Part shown: piece by piece, positions 1 to 8,995 of the stretch
Position numbering within the stretch: the stretch's first letter is position 1
How the letters are laid out: each line of letters starts with the position of its first letter
From: an uncultured Lachnospiraceae bacterium
GTDB taxonomy: Bacteria > Bacillota > Clostridia > Lachnospirales > Lachnospiraceae
Length of the DNA stretch: 64,000 bases
Assembly (NCBI GenBank): GCA_947630875.1
Contig: CANRJG010000001.1
Span: forward strand, 1-64,000
Direction of reading: 5' to 3'
Notes under the pieces: generated by a model
Seen by the model: only the letters and a program-made list of their open reading frames with translations
Told to the model about the DNA's origin: nothing
Databases searched by the model: none
Made by a program: the position numbers and the translations under genes

Positions 1-500
1 CCGATGGCCACCACAGGTATAGATACCGCGCTGCAGATGGCCTTCAGTTCCGTAATGGAAAGGGGCTGCACATTCTGCTTCGTCCGGCTTCCGAACACCG
101 CGCCGCAGCCCAGGTAGTCCGCCCCCGCTTCCTGCGCCGCCAGAGCCTCCGCCACGTTGTGGGCGCTGCCGCCGATGATACAGGACGGCCCCAGCAGCTT
201 TCTTGCCGCTGCAATCGCCATGTCAGACTGTCCCACATGTACGCCGTCCGCTTTCACCTGCAGCGCCAGATCCGGCCGGTCGTTAATGATGAGGGGCACA
301 TGGTACCGTCTGCAGCAGTCCTGCAGTGCATGCGCTTCCTCGATAATTGTTTCATCCGTGACATGCTTTTCCCGCAGCTGCACGCAAGTCACCCCGGCCG
401 CCAGCAGTTCTTCCACTGCCTGCGTCAGCGTTTCCCCCGGCCGCAGCCAGCTTCGGTCTGTCACCGCATACAGTTTCAATTGTTCTCTTTGTATTTTCAT
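1..500 (-). CDS. thiE: Thiamine phosphate synthase, 3' end cut by window edge
   Basis: Joins hydroxymethylpyrimidine diphosphate and thiazole phosphate to give thiamine phosphate (established for ThiE). The reading frame from ATG at 500 stays open to the window edge, giving 166 residues of a protein usually about 210 long. Family motifs are visible in order: LYAVTDR near the start, VQLREK, PLIINDRPDLAL, DGVHVGQSD, GGSAHN, and GADYLGCGAVFGSRTK. These residues line the TIM-barrel phosphate and pyrimidine sites in ThiE. The gene begins 14 bases after the stop of the DUF4129 membrane protein and may share its transcript; no thiamine riboswitch is visible in that gap. The remaining third of the gene lies outside the window. 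Confidence 0.9.
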   Translation of the reverse strand, partial: MKIQREQLKLYAVTDRSWLRPGETLTQAVEELLAAGVTCVQLREKHVTDETIIEEAHALQDCCRRYHVPLIINDRPDLALQVKADGVHVGQSDMAIAAARKLLGPSCIIGGSAHNVAEALAAQEAGADYLGCGAVFGSRTKQNVQPLSITELKAICSAVSIPVVAI

Positions 501-514
501 TGGATGTTCCCTGA

Positions 515-1867
515 TTAAAAAATATGTTCCGCAATGGATTCACTGAGCTGCTTCGCCGTTTCCGCATCCTCTGCCGGCAGCGTGTCCTTTCCGTAGCGGG
601 CTGCCTGGTACAGGCCGGTCAGTTCCTCCATCTGTGCCTTGCACTTGCGTTCTTTGGAGATTTCCCTTTGAATGTCTTCCGTGGTCATTACGGAAAGGTC
701 TCTCAGCTTTCCCTTCATTCTAAGCTTCACCAGCATCCGGTAATAGCTGCGGCGAATGCTTTCATTGACGCCGCTGCCGTGCCGGTAAAAATGAAACCGC
801 CGCCGCAGGGAAGTCTGCCGGGTGCCTTCCTCTGCTTCCACATGGATCTCATCGCTTTCCACCGCCCGTGTAAAGGTCATGCCGGAAATGCTTTTATAAA
901 ACCGATACAGCAGATACAGAATCGTCACTGCAAACAGCAGCATAAACAGGACTGTCAGGATCTTGCCCAGGGGCCCTGCCTGGCCGATTTTCATCTGTCC
1001 GTCCAGATTTTCCATGCTTTCCTGCAGGTTGTGGGGCAGCGTATTGTCGTAAGGCGCCGCGGACATTTCCGGTTCCGACGTGGCTTTCTTGCCGACAATC
1101 GCCGGTATCTTTGCAAAGAGGCTTCCCAGCAGACCGGCGCCATATCCGGAAATCAGAAAAATGACGATGCCTGCTGCCGCCGCAAAGGCAGCCGCGAAGG
1201 CCATTACCCGCCGCACCTGCTGGCGCATCACCGGATCCACCCGTTTTTTCCGCCGGAAATAGCCGAAAAACAGCGCCGCATATTCATAAAGCAGCAAAAA
1301 CAGGATGTAGCAGCAAAATACCACCGACATCCACCGCAGACAGTAGGAGGGCTTCACCGTCAGAGACAGTTCCCTTCTGGCGAAGATCCAGGGAATGGGC
1401 ATCAAAAACAGGCTGCCCGCGCCCCAGACAACGATCTCCCTGCGCAGGATATGCACATCTCCGCTTTTGGCCATCCGCGCATGCTGCAGGCTGCCCAGCC
1501 ATTCCAGCAGCACGGCCGCCAGCATGACCCATCCGGCAGTAAGCCTGCGCGCTTCCGATGGGTAATACCGGAAACACAGGAAGGTCACCAGCGCGCCGCC
1601 GGCCAGTACCAGCGGCGTCCGCCGCAAAATACTGCGGTTTCCATGCTGCAGCAAAGCAAGTCCCAGCCAGGGCAGATAAGCCGCCGGTGCAAATCCATGG
1701 CTGCCGCTTAAAAACTGCGTATAATCCAGCAAAAGCAGCAGGGTATAGCAGAAGCAGCAAAAGCACAAAAAACGCAGCGTATCCATACAGAGATAGAGAT
1801 GCATCGGTTTTTCTTTCTTTTTCAGGATGGACCGGGCCCATCCGGCCCTGCCTGCCGCCGTCTTCAC
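515..1867 (-). CDS. Membrane protein with C-terminal DUF4129 domain
   Basis: 450 residues. The first two thirds hold several hydrophobic segments (FLCFCC...LLLLLDY, LVTFLCFRYYP, VVFCCYILFLLLY, FAAAFAAAAGIVIFLISGYG, LTVLFMLLFAVTILYLLYRF). The cytoplasmic-looking tail (SIRRSYYRMLVKLRMKG...TTEDIQREI) matches the DUF4129 pattern found at the end of transglutaminase-like membrane proteins; no transglutaminase core was seen here. The GTG start at 1867 is chosen because it overlaps the TGA of the DUF58 gene as GTGA and has AGGGAG eight bases upstream, which implies translational coupling. An ATG at 1900 in frame has no ribosome binding site. The order moxR-DUF58-DUF4129 is a widespread arrangement of unknown exact role, thought to work at the cell envelope. 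Confidence 0.75.
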   Translation of the reverse strand: MKTAAGRAGWARSILKKKEKPMHLYLCMDTLRFLCFCCFCYTLLLLLDYTQFLSGSHGFAPAAYLPWLGLALLQHGNRSILRRTPLVLAGGALVTFLCFRYYPSEARRLTAGWVMLAAVLLEWLGSLQHARMAKSGDVHILRREIVVWGAGSLFLMPIPWIFARRELSLTVKPSYCLRWMSVVFCCYILFLLLYEYAALFFGYFRRKKRVDPVMRQQVRRVMAFAAAFAAAAGIVIFLISGYGAGLLGSLFAKIPAIVGKKATSEPEMSAAPYDNTLPHNLQESMENLDGQMKIGQAGPLGKILTVLFMLLFAVTILYLLYRFYKSISGMTFTRAVESDEIHVEAEEGTRQTSLRRRFHFYRHGSGVNESIRRSYYRMLVKLRMKGKLRDLSVMTTEDIQREISKERKCKAQMEELTGLYQAARYGKDTLPAEDAETAKQLSESIAEHIF

Positions 1868-3006
1868 AGCCTGCGCTCCCTTCTCCAGTACACATCCCAT
1901 GCCACCGCATGTTTCCGAAGCCTTGCATCCGGCCGGAAATCACTGTTGTTGTTCACGGGAATAATCCAGGAAAAATTTCCGGTTTCTGCCGCCAGTGCCA
2001 GCAGATCCTTTTGAAACGAGGGCCGCTGGTAGGCGGAAATAATTAAAATAAAATGGTCTTTTTTACAGCGGTCCAGTTCTTCCGCGTAGCATCCGAAAAA
2101 GTCCTCTTCCGGATCCCGCATTTCGATCCGCGTCAGCGCCTCGTTGACCGCCTCCATATAATTCTTTCTGATATTTTCTTTTTCCAGACGGACATATTCC
2201 CCGCTTTCGGCGTCCGTCCCGTTGGTATATATATTACACTGAATTCCGTTTTTGTCCAGTCGCATGCACCAGGTCTTTACCAGCCGGATGCTTTCCTCGC
2301 CAATCATCCGCTCCTGGGCCAGCTGATCCAGCGCAAGGTTTAAGAAAATGACCACCTTGCGGCTGGTGGTATATTCGTAATTGTTGACCATCAGACTGCC
2401 CAGCTTGGCCGAAGCAATCCAGTTGATGCGCCGCTGGCTGTCAAAGGGCTGATACTCTCTGACGCCCCGGATCTGAAATACGTCCTCATAATGAAAATCA
2501 TTGGCGATGATGCTGCCGTAAATGGTCTGAAACCGGGTGAGAAACCGGCGCATATTGACGGCGGAGGGATAGACATAAAGCACCGCGTCCATGGCGTATT
2601 TTCTGCTGCAGTCCTGATCCATCAGAAAACTTCTGCAGTTGAGTTCATATTCCTTCAGCCGGTAAATCCCCCGCTGTTCGCAGGAAAAGACCAGCGTCCG
2701 TTCCCCCCGCTGTCCGGAAAAAAGCGCAAAAAGTTCATTCCTCCGCCAGCTGTCGATGACATTGTTGTCATTGGTCCGCAGCTCGCGAAAGTTCTGCGGC
2801 AGGGTAAACAAAAGCGACAGTGCCGGCAGCGGCAGACGCTTTCCGTTTGTCACCGTCACATGGACGCGGATGGGCTCCCGCTCCATGACGCAGCGTGTTT
2901 CAAATGAGATGTCCACCGATACGTTCTGATCCCAGTATTTCCGGTAAATACGCCGCTGGATACGCATCAGCAGATACACACACAGCAGGATAACCACAGG
3001 CAGCAT
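1864..3006 (-). CDS. DUF58 domain protein
   Basis: 380 residues with one N-terminal membrane anchor (LPVVILLCVYLLMRI) followed by a soluble part. The DUF58 signature is clear around residues 190-230: RGVREYQPFDSQRRINWIAS, then LMVNNYE and the vWA-like strand VVIFLNLALD. DUF58 proteins are encoded beside MoxR ATPases and are assumed to be client or effector proteins of them; the biochemical function is not established. It starts 19 bases after the moxR stop and overlaps the next gene by four bases, so the three form one operon. Confidence 0.85.
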   Translation of the reverse strand: MLPVVILLCVYLLMRIQRRIYRKYWDQNVSVDISFETRCVMEREPIRVHVTVTNGKRLPLPALSLLFTLPQNFRELRTNDNNVIDSWRRNELFALFSGQRGERTLVFSCEQRGIYRLKEYELNCRSFLMDQDCSRKYAMDAVLYVYPSAVNMRRFLTRFQTIYGSIIANDFHYEDVFQIRGVREYQPFDSQRRINWIASAKLGSLMVNNYEYTTSRKVVIFLNLALDQLAQERMIGEESIRLVKTWCMRLDKNGIQCNIYTNGTDAESGEYVRLEKENIRKNYMEAVNEALTRIEMRDPEEDFFGCYAEELDRCKKDHFILIISAYQRPSFQKDLLALAAETGNFSWIIPVNNNSDFRPDARLRKHAVAWDVYWRRERRL

Positions 3007-3025
3007 CTTTTCCCCTTTCTGCCGG

Positions 3026-3982
3026 TCAGCGGAAGCTTTCCACAGGTTCTACCGGCGGTGCAACCTTATCCGCCAGGATCCGGATATCGTCCAGACTGCT
3101 TCTGGCCTCGTACTCATCCGCCCGGATCACCCTGTGACTGATGATATAAGGCGCCAGTTCCTTCACGTCCTCCGGGATCACAAACGCCCGTCCTCGAATG
3201 GCTGCCAGCGCCTGTACGGCGCGGACAAAGGAAAGGGTGCACCGGGGACTGGCTCCGGCGATAAACCGGCCGTCCTCTCTGGTACTGCGGACGATCTTTA
3301 ACAGGTACTGTCTGACTTCCCCATGAAAATGGATCTGCTTCACTTCTTCACGGATTGCACAGATTTCCTCCGGCGTGCACACCGGCTGCACATGGGCCGC
3401 CGGATTTTCCAGCATAAACCTGTCGATCATGTCCAGTTCTTTATTGAAGTTGGGGAAGCCCACCTGCAGCTTCATCATAAACCGGTCCATCTGCGCTTCC
3501 GGCAGCGGAAAGGTGCCCAGCGCCTCCACCGGATTCTGGGTGGCAATGACAAAGAAGGGTTCCGGCAGTTTCCTCGTCACGCCGTCGATGGATACCTGTC
3601 CTTCCTCCATGCTTTCCAGCAGGCTGGACTGGGTGCGGGGCGTCGCCCGATTGATCTCGTCCGCCAGTATAACATTGGCAAATACCGGGCCTTCCCGGAA
3701 CACAAAACGCTGTTTTTCCTGATTGAAATAGTTCAGCCCCGTCACATCCGTAGGCAGCAGATCCGGCGTAAACTGAATCCGTTTGAAGGTTCCCGCCACC
3801 GCCGCTGCCAGCGTCCGGGCCAGCATGGTTTTTCCGGTCCCCGGCAAATCCTCCAGCAAAATATGACCGCCGGCAAAATAGGCGGCAACGATATATTCTG
3901 TAACCGTTTCCTTGTCCACCAGGACTTTCGCGATTTCCGCTTTGATTTTCGCCGCTGTTTCCGCAATCCGGTTGCTGCCCAT
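3026..3982 (-). CDS. MoxR-family AAA+ ATPase
   Basis: 318 residues, the usual MoxR length. Walker A (LEDLPGTGKTMLAR) and Walker B (VILADEINRA) are intact, as are the sensor-type segments VIATQNPVEALGTFPLPEAQ and MDRFM and the C-terminal lid (GASPRCTLSFVRA). MoxR ATPases act as chaperones that activate partner complexes containing vWA-like proteins, here most simply the DUF58 neighbour. ATG at 3982 is chosen because GGGGGAAG lies just upstream; in-frame TTG and ATG codons at 4003 and 3997 would put that site inside the gene. A promoter is visible at 4076-4103. Confidence 0.9.
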   Translation of the reverse strand: MGSNRIAETAAKIKAEIAKVLVDKETVTEYIVAAYFAGGHILLEDLPGTGKTMLARTLAAAVAGTFKRIQFTPDLLPTDVTGLNYFNQEKQRFVFREGPVFANVILADEINRATPRTQSSLLESMEEGQVSIDGVTRKLPEPFFVIATQNPVEALGTFPLPEAQMDRFMMKLQVGFPNFNKELDMIDRFMLENPAAHVQPVCTPEEICAIREEVKQIHFHGEVRQYLLKIVRSTREDGRFIAGASPRCTLSFVRAVQALAAIRGRAFVIPEDVKELAPYIISHRVIRADEYEARSSLDDIRILADKVAPPVEPVESFR

Positions 3983-4047
3983 CGTCTCTTCCCCCATCTT
4001 CAAAAAATCAAAGGGCAGGCAGGATGTGCTTCATCTGAGCATGAAAC

Positions 4048-4071
4048 ACATGCCCGTCCGCCCCGGCATGT
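4048..4071. terminator. GC-rich hairpin after the MacB permease gene
   Basis: ACATGCC at 4048-4054 pairs with GGCATGT at 4065-4071 around a ten-base loop, just past the stop of the permease gene. The tract following it on the minus strand (GTTTC) is weak for an intrinsic terminator, so termination may be partial. It also lies at the expected start of the moxR transcript. Confidence 0.4.
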
Positions 4072-4075
4072 TCTT

Positions 4076-4103
4076 ATTATACACCTGTTTACTCGTGTCT
4101 TAA
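4076..4103 (-). promoter_or_regulatory. Candidate sigma-A promoter of moxR-DUF58-DUF4129
   Basis: TTAAGA at 4103-4098 and a perfect TATAAT at 4081-4076 are separated by 16 bases. The -35 element lies within the last codons of the MacB permease gene, which suggests the moxR operon has its own start separate from the ABC cassette. Confidence 0.55.
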
Positions 4104-5342
4104 AGCCTCAATTGGGTCCAAATTTGCAGCTTTGTATGACGGCAAAATGCCGAACACAATCCCGATGACCATGGAAAAGAGTACGGCCAGTACCGAAGCG
4201 GGCACACTGATTGCCACAGGCGTGGCATTGATTCTGGCAATCAGTTCCGCCAGCACAATTCCCACAATAACGCCCACAATACCGCCGACACTGGTCAGTA
4301 CCACGGCCTCCGTCAGAAACTGAAATAAAATTCTGGATCTTCTGGCGCCCACCGCCTTTTTCAGTCCGATCTCCGCCGTCCGTTCCGTCACAGAAACCAG
4401 CATAATATTCATCACGCCGATACCGCCCACCAACAGAGATATGCCTGCAATCCAGATCAGCATCATATTGGTGGAATGGCTCAGCTGCTGGATTTCCTTC
4501 GCCTGTTCCATCAGATCCTGCGCCTTGTATTTTACATTTGTATCACCGGTGGCCATAGATGCATTCAAAATTTCCGCCGTACTTTTTCCAAGCCTGGTCA
4601 TATCCGAGGTATCTTCCGCCTGCAGTACCACGCTTTTCGGTTCATCATACTGATACAGTACCGGCCACAGCCGGTCCGGTATATACACGCTGCCGCTTGT
4701 ATCCTGATAATAGGTATAATAGTCGTCTATGGACTGAATGACCGGTACAAATGCTTCTCTTTCTCCCACAATCCCAATCACAATAAACGGCTCCTGTTTG
4801 ATTTCAACGGCTTTCCCCAGCGGATTTTCCCCGGGGAACAATAATTCTGCAGAATTTTCATCCAGCAGACACACTTTCCTCCCCTTTTTGCTGTCCGCGT
4901 CCGAAAATCCCCTTCCGGCTTTCACCACCATATTGCAGGTCCGGAAATAATTTTCATCAATCCCATACACACAGCCGCCGCTCAGAGAAGTATCCAGCCG
5001 ATACACCCCGTCGTAATCTGTATTGCTGTGGTACAAAGACACATGGACTGCATGCGCCTGATTTTCGATTTCAGCAAACATATCGGCTGAAATTTCCGGA
5101 ATGCCGGCGGGCACTGGATCATACGCAAAATCCAGCGGATAATCCCCCTGATACAGGCAGATTCTCACATTGTTGCTGCCTGATCCGATCAGGTTGCGTT
5201 CGATCTGACGATTGGTGCCCGAAATTGCAGAAACAATGGCGATAATCGACGCAATTCCGATAATAATGCCCAGCATCGTCAGCGCCGACCGCAGCTTGTG
5301 GGTCCAGATTCCTTTCAATGACAATCTGATATTTTCTAACAT
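4089..5342 (-). CDS. MacB/FtsX-type ABC transporter permease
   Basis: 417 residues with the MacB layout: an N-terminal transmembrane helix (ALTMLGIIIGIASIIAIVSA), a large extracytoplasmic domain (about residues 50-275), then three helices in the FtsX domain (LIWIAGISLLVGGIGVMNIM, VVLTSVGGIVGVIVGIVLA, VLAVLFSMVIGIVFGILPSY) ending in AANLDPIEALRHE, the typical MacB tail. Such permeases drive mechanotransmission across the membrane and export peptides, antibiotics or lipoproteins. It is the last gene of a four-gene cassette with its ATPase and two adaptors. The substrate cannot be read from sequence. Confidence 0.9.
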   Translation of the reverse strand: MLENIRLSLKGIWTHKLRSALTMLGIIIGIASIIAIVSAISGTNRQIERNLIGSGSNNVRICLYQGDYPLDFAYDPVPAGIPEISADMFAEIENQAHAVHVSLYHSNTDYDGVYRLDTSLSGGCVYGIDENYFRTCNMVVKAGRGFSDADSKKGRKVCLLDENSAELLFPGENPLGKAVEIKQEPFIVIGIVGEREAFVPVIQSIDDYYTYYQDTSGSVYIPDRLWPVLYQYDEPKSVVLQAEDTSDMTRLGKSTAEILNASMATGDTNVKYKAQDLMEQAKEIQQLSHSTNMMLIWIAGISLLVGGIGVMNIMLVSVTERTAEIGLKKAVGARRSRILFQFLTEAVVLTSVGGIVGVIVGIVLAELIARINATPVAISVPASVLAVLFSMVIGIVFGILPSYKAANLDPIEALRHE

Positions 5343-5374
5343 AATTTCCCCCTTTTTATGTCATCACAGCTTCG

Positions 5375-6988
5375 CTACTCTACAGCCAAAGTCCTGATTC
5401 CTTCCTTTGCCGCCGGCCCGTAGGGAAATGCAATATAATCCTCCATCTGCAGTCCGGCGCAAATCTCCACAGCGCTGCCCCACAGGCTTTTCCCCGTGGT
5501 GACTTCCTGCCGCACCAGCCGGCCATCCACATCCTTCATCACATAGGGCCGGGCCGCGTCTGTTCTGACATAAGCCTTGTCAATATAAATGGCATCTGTT
5601 GTCCCGTCTTCCGGCGTGACGGTCACCGACAGATACTGCCCTTCTTTCAGCGCACCGGTATCCTCTACATATGCCGTATAGGCATACATGGAAGAATTGG
5701 GATTGCATTCTCCGTAATAATACAAATCTTCCCCGGGATAATCATCGATGGACTGTATCGTTCCGCTGACCGTATTTCCGGTCTCATAGTCCATACACTG
5801 TACCGTTTGTCCTACGGATATGGCATCCAGCTTCAATTCACTGACTGCACCTCTCACATACATGCCGCCGGAGCCGCTGATTTCCAGAAAGGGACTGCCG
5901 TCCGCCGGCGGATGCGAAGGGTCGCTCACCGACTTCACCACGCCGTCGATTTTTGCATAAACAACGCCGTCCTTCAGTTCTTTTTCCAGCATTTCCAGTT
6001 CCAGCTTTGCCTTGCGAATCGCCAGATCCCGCTTTTTGACTTCTGCTTCCGCTTCCCGGATGGCTGCCGCCAGTTCGGCTGCGGTATAGCCTTCCGGTTC
6101 CTCCGAAAAGTCTTCTTCCACCGGGTCTGCCGCTTCTTCTACTTCATTTTCCGCAGGCGCCTCTGCTTCCTGATCCATATGCGGATCGTCCGTTTCTTCC
6201 ATATCCGCCTCCGGCACAAAAGGATACCAGCGCATCTGCGCATCATACGTGTCCGAAAACCATGTGCCGCTCACACAAAGCGAGGCTACAGGTTCCCCAT
6301 CTTCTCCCACAGCCTGCAGCAGATACTCTCTGTCCGTTCCGGCAATCTGATTTAAAAAACTGCCGCATACAAATATTTCCGGTACACATAAGTACTGCCA
6401 CTGCTCTTTTGCTCCGTCCTCCGGGGGAATGATGGTTTCTGCACTGCAGCCCGCATCCAGATACTGATATCGCGTCCCCCGCTTTTTTTCCGGCAGCGGC
6501 GTCAGATTTGTTTTCTCCGGTTCCGGCGTCGTTACAGGTTCTGCCGTAACCGGCGGCTCTGTTTCCCGGGCCGCTGGGGGAACGGAAACCGGCCGTGTCT
6601 TTTTCAGCGCATCCAGCTTTTTTATCGCCGCCGCATACTGATTCTGCTGCGAACCCAGCTCCAGTTTCTGGATTTCCGCGGACAGCTGCAGGCTCGTAAT
6701 GTCAAAGGCCAGCAAACGGTCCCCTTTTGCCACCGACTGTCCCTCCGTCACATACACTTCTTTGACAATCTGTCCGTTTTCCGGGTAAATGCGCTGCGCT
6801 GCACCGTTTATGACAACGCCCTCGCTTTCCAGGCTGTCGCCTTCATATCCGTAATTGAGCATTTCCACAGATACTACCTCTGCAGTTTTTCCCTTGTTTC
6901 GCAGTGCTTTGATGCCGAAAACCGCACCTGTAACGGCAAGAAGAACGCCGGCGATCACTGCGCCTGCAATGATCCATCTTTTTTTCAT
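5375..6988 (-). CDS. Membrane-fusion adaptor with inserted domain
   Basis: 537 residues, long for this family. One N-terminal anchor (WIIAGAVIAGVLLAVTGAVFG), then a biotinyl-lipoyl half (IVKEVYVTEGQSVAKGDRLL), a coiled-coil arm (LQLSAEIQKLELGSQQNQY), a return arm (LAAAIREAEAEVKKRDLAIR), the second lipoyl half (YAKIDGVVKSV) and beta-barrel regions. Between the arms, about residues 125-300, sits an inserted segment: a Pro/Glu/Thr-rich linker, a globular part with two cysteines (DAGCSAETI, VPEIFVCGSF) and an acidic stretch. Ordinary HlyD/MacA adaptors lack this. The start overlaps the ATPase stop as ATGA, so translation is coupled. It probably links the MacB permease to the outside or to the cell wall. 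Confidence 0.8.
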   Translation of the reverse strand: MKKRWIIAGAVIAGVLLAVTGAVFGIKALRNKGKTAEVVSVEMLNYGYEGDSLESEGVVINGAAQRIYPENGQIVKEVYVTEGQSVAKGDRLLAFDITSLQLSAEIQKLELGSQQNQYAAAIKKLDALKKTRPVSVPPAARETEPPVTAEPVTTPEPEKTNLTPLPEKKRGTRYQYLDAGCSAETIIPPEDGAKEQWQYLCVPEIFVCGSFLNQIAGTDREYLLQAVGEDGEPVASLCVSGTWFSDTYDAQMRWYPFVPEADMEETDDPHMDQEAEAPAENEVEEAADPVEEDFSEEPEGYTAAELAAAIREAEAEVKKRDLAIRKAKLELEMLEKELKDGVVYAKIDGVVKSVSDPSHPPADGSPFLEISGSGGMYVRGAVSELKLDAISVGQTVQCMDYETGNTVSGTIQSIDDYPGEDLYYYGECNPNSSMYAYTAYVEDTGALKEGQYLSVTVTPEDGTTDAIYIDKAYVRTDAARPYVMKDVDGRLVRQEVTTGKSLWGSAVEICAGLQMEDYIAFPYGPAAKEGIRTLAVE

Positions 6989-7668
6989 GCAACCGTCCCT
7001 CCTTCTTCCGTAATCACGCCGTCGATGATATGCAGTTTCCTTTTTGCCCGCGCGGCTACATTTCCATCATGGGTAATGACAATGACCGTCACTCCCTCTG
7101 CATTCAGATCAGCAAACAAATCCATGATCTGCCGGCCGGATTTCTGATCCAGCGCTCCGGTAGGTTCATCGGCCAAAAGGAGATCGGGATGGTTGACCAT
7201 CGCCCTTGCAATAGCAACCCGCTGCTTCTGCCCGCCGGAAAGCTGCGCAGGACGAAAAGTCGCCCGATCCTCCAGACCCACACGTTTCAGCGCAGCCATG
7301 GCCCGCTCTTTTCGTTCTTTTTTCCGGACGCCTGCGTAAATCAGCGGCAGACTGACATTATCCAGTGCGGATTCTCCGGGCAGCAGCTGAAAATTCTGAA
7401 AAACAAATCCAATGCGGTTCAGGCGCTGGACGGACAGTTCCCTGTCATTGAGCTGCAGCACATCTTTTCCATTCAGCACATAGGTTCCGGCCGTGGGACG
7501 ATCCAGACATCCGATGATATTCATTAATGTGGTCTTTCCGCTTCCGGAAGGCCCCATAATCGTAATGTATTCCCCTGCTTCTGCCTGCAGACACACATCT
7601 TTCAGGACCGGAACCGCCATCTTGTCCTGCCGGTATTCCTTGAAAATATTTTGAAGGTTCAGTATCAT
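6985..7668 (-). CDS. MacB/LolD-type ABC transporter ATPase
   Basis: 227 residues. Walker A is [13 protein letters not shown], the Q-loop segment is [16 protein letters not shown], the signature is [14 protein letters not shown], Walker B with catalytic Glu is [12 protein letters not shown], and the switch His is in VIVITHDG. The spacing and the '[10 protein letters not shown]' phrase are typical of ATPases that pair with FtsX-like permeases. It lies between two adaptor genes and upstream of the permease, so it is the motor of this four-gene exporter. Confidence 0.92.
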   Translation of the reverse strand: MILNLQNIFKEYRQDKMAVPVLKDVCLQAEAGEYITIMGPSGSGKTTLMNIIGCLDRPTAGTYVLNGKDVLQLNDRELSVQRLNRIGFVFQNFQLLPGESALDNVSLPLIYAGVRKKERKERAMAALKRVGLEDRATFRPAQLSGGQKQRVAIARAMVNHPDLLLADEPTGALDQKSGRQIMDLFADLNAEGVTVIVITHDGNVAARAKRKLHIIDGVITEEGGTVA

Positions 7669-7674
7669 TTTCGC

Positions 7675-8859
7675 CTATTCCTCCGATTCATCCGCACCGT
7701 ATTCCTGTGTCTTTACGGTTTTCATGCCTTCGCGGCAGTCTTCCATAGGCCACGCAATGTAATCTTTTTCAGACAAACCGGAAAGGATCTGACAGGACAA
7801 GGTCTCTTCGCTGCGCTCTCCGATTTCCACCTCCTGCAGCTGCAGTTTTCCTTTTCTGTCCGCCCACACATACGTCTTTTCATCCTGACTGACGATATAA
7901 CCTTCATCCAGCCACAATCCTTCCTGTCCAGACTGCCCGAAATCCGGTTCAATCAGTACATGCTGCCCCAGAAGCAGTCCCTGGGTACTGTCCAGTTCCA
8001 CATAAAAAGGGTATTTCGTCGCAGATTCCGACATGCTGTCGTCATATGTATCCATATTTCCGGCTTCCGTACTTTCCTTTTCGGTATCAATTTCGGTAAC
8101 GGTTCCGGTCCACGTCATGTCTTCATCCACCCGGGAACGGACAATCACTGCCTGTCCCTTGCTCAGTCCGCCAAGTCCTAAGCTCTGCTCGTCAATGGCC
8201 CCCTGCACGCGGTAACTTCCGGTCGCCATCACCGTCATAAATGGCCTTTCATTTCCATAGGCGTCGTAGCTGATCGTTTCATTGATTTCTCTGACCACGC
8301 CATCCATACTTGCGGTAACCGCAGACTGTTCGATCGCCTTCTGGTGCTGATCGATTTCCGCCAGTTTCTGCCGTTTGTCATACTCCGCCTGCTTGATGGA
8401 TGTTTCCAACGTCTGAATCTGCATGGTATATTCCAGCTGCCGGTCGGAAGGTGCCGCCGCTTTCTCTGCCTTTAACGCCGCAATCTGACTCTGGTATCCT
8501 GCGATATCGTTGTCGATGCTCTCCGCATCCAGCGCCGCCTGCTGTTTCTGCATTTCAAGCGCTTCCGTATCATATGCGAACAAAGGCATTCCTTTGCTCA
8601 CCGTATCCCCCGGCTTAACAAATATTTCCTGGATTTCCCTTTCGGTATCCTTCCTGATCTCCAGTATTTCCTGAGACTCTACCTTGCCGGCAAACATTCC
8701 CGGACTGCCGGTCTGATATCCCAGAATAGCTGCTACGCTTTCCACATAGATATCTGCCTCGCCTGCGCCGCCCGCAGGCCGCCACACAAAAAAACAGATC
8801 ACTGCCGCCGCAATGACAGCCGCTGCCGCGCCGATGATAATCCACTTCTTCTTTTTCAT
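7675..8859 (-). CDS. HlyD/MacA-like membrane-fusion adaptor
   Basis: 394 residues of ordinary adaptor layout: membrane anchor (WIIIGAAAAVIAAAVICFFVW), lipoyl half (EIFVKPGDTVSKGMPLFAYD), a coiled-coil hairpin (about residues 90-180, MQKQQAALDAESIDNDIAGY...TSIKQAEYDKRQKLA), second lipoyl half (VTASMDGVVREI) and beta-barrel part. It is the first gene of the cassette, six bases before the ATPase. The strong RBS GGGAGG precedes ATG at 8859. It shares little visible sequence with the second, larger adaptor, so the two probably have different roles rather than being a recent duplication. Confidence 0.85.
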   Translation of the reverse strand: MKKKKWIIIGAAAAVIAAAVICFFVWRPAGGAGEADIYVESVAAILGYQTGSPGMFAGKVESQEILEIRKDTEREIQEIFVKPGDTVSKGMPLFAYDTEALEMQKQQAALDAESIDNDIAGYQSQIAALKAEKAAAPSDRQLEYTMQIQTLETSIKQAEYDKRQKLAEIDQHQKAIEQSAVTASMDGVVREINETISYDAYGNERPFMTVMATGSYRVQGAIDEQSLGLGGLSKGQAVIVRSRVDEDMTWTGTVTEIDTEKESTEAGNMDTYDDSMSESATKYPFYVELDSTQGLLLGQHVLIEPDFGQSGQEGLWLDEGYIVSQDEKTYVWADRKGKLQLQEVEIGERSEETLSCQILSGLSEKDYIAWPMEDCREGMKTVKTQEYGADESEE

Positions 8860-8879
8860 ACTTTCCTCCCTGCGTTTTT

Positions 8880-8944
8880 ATTATACCTATTATATCATTG
8901 TGCACCTGCGTGAATTCTTAAAGTAATTTTAAAAATGTTTAAAG
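8880..8944 (-). promoter_or_regulatory. MacB-cassette promoter region with three spaced repeats
   Basis: Two perfect TATAAT elements are present at 8894-8889 and 8885-8880. There is no good -35 hexamer. Instead, three TTAAAR repeats (plus-strand starts 8918, 8929 and 8939, spaced 11 and 10 bases) lie directly upstream of the -35 position. Helically phased repeats next to a poor -35 are what OmpR/VanR-type response regulators bind. No two-component genes are in the window, so the regulator is unknown. Confidence 0.45.
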
Positions 8945-8984
8945 GGTGCCAAAAATCCTTTCGGATTTTTTGACACCCTTTTTG
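8940..8984 (-). terminator. Intrinsic terminator of prfB
   Basis: A long near-perfect stem (AAAGGGTGCCAAAAATCC paired with GGATTTTTTGACACCCTTT, CGAAAGG-type loop) starts shortly after the prfB stop. Both flanks carry A/T runs, so it could stop transcription from either side. Its distal arm overlaps the outermost TTAAAG repeat of the neighbouring promoter region. Confidence 0.8.
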
Positions 8985-8995
8985 TCTCACATCTT

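Noticed and set aside
524..1711. 395-codon plus-strand open frame
   Set aside because: Antisense to the DUF4129 gene; composition (His/Arg/Gln-rich), no RBS and no family resemblance mark it as a shadow.
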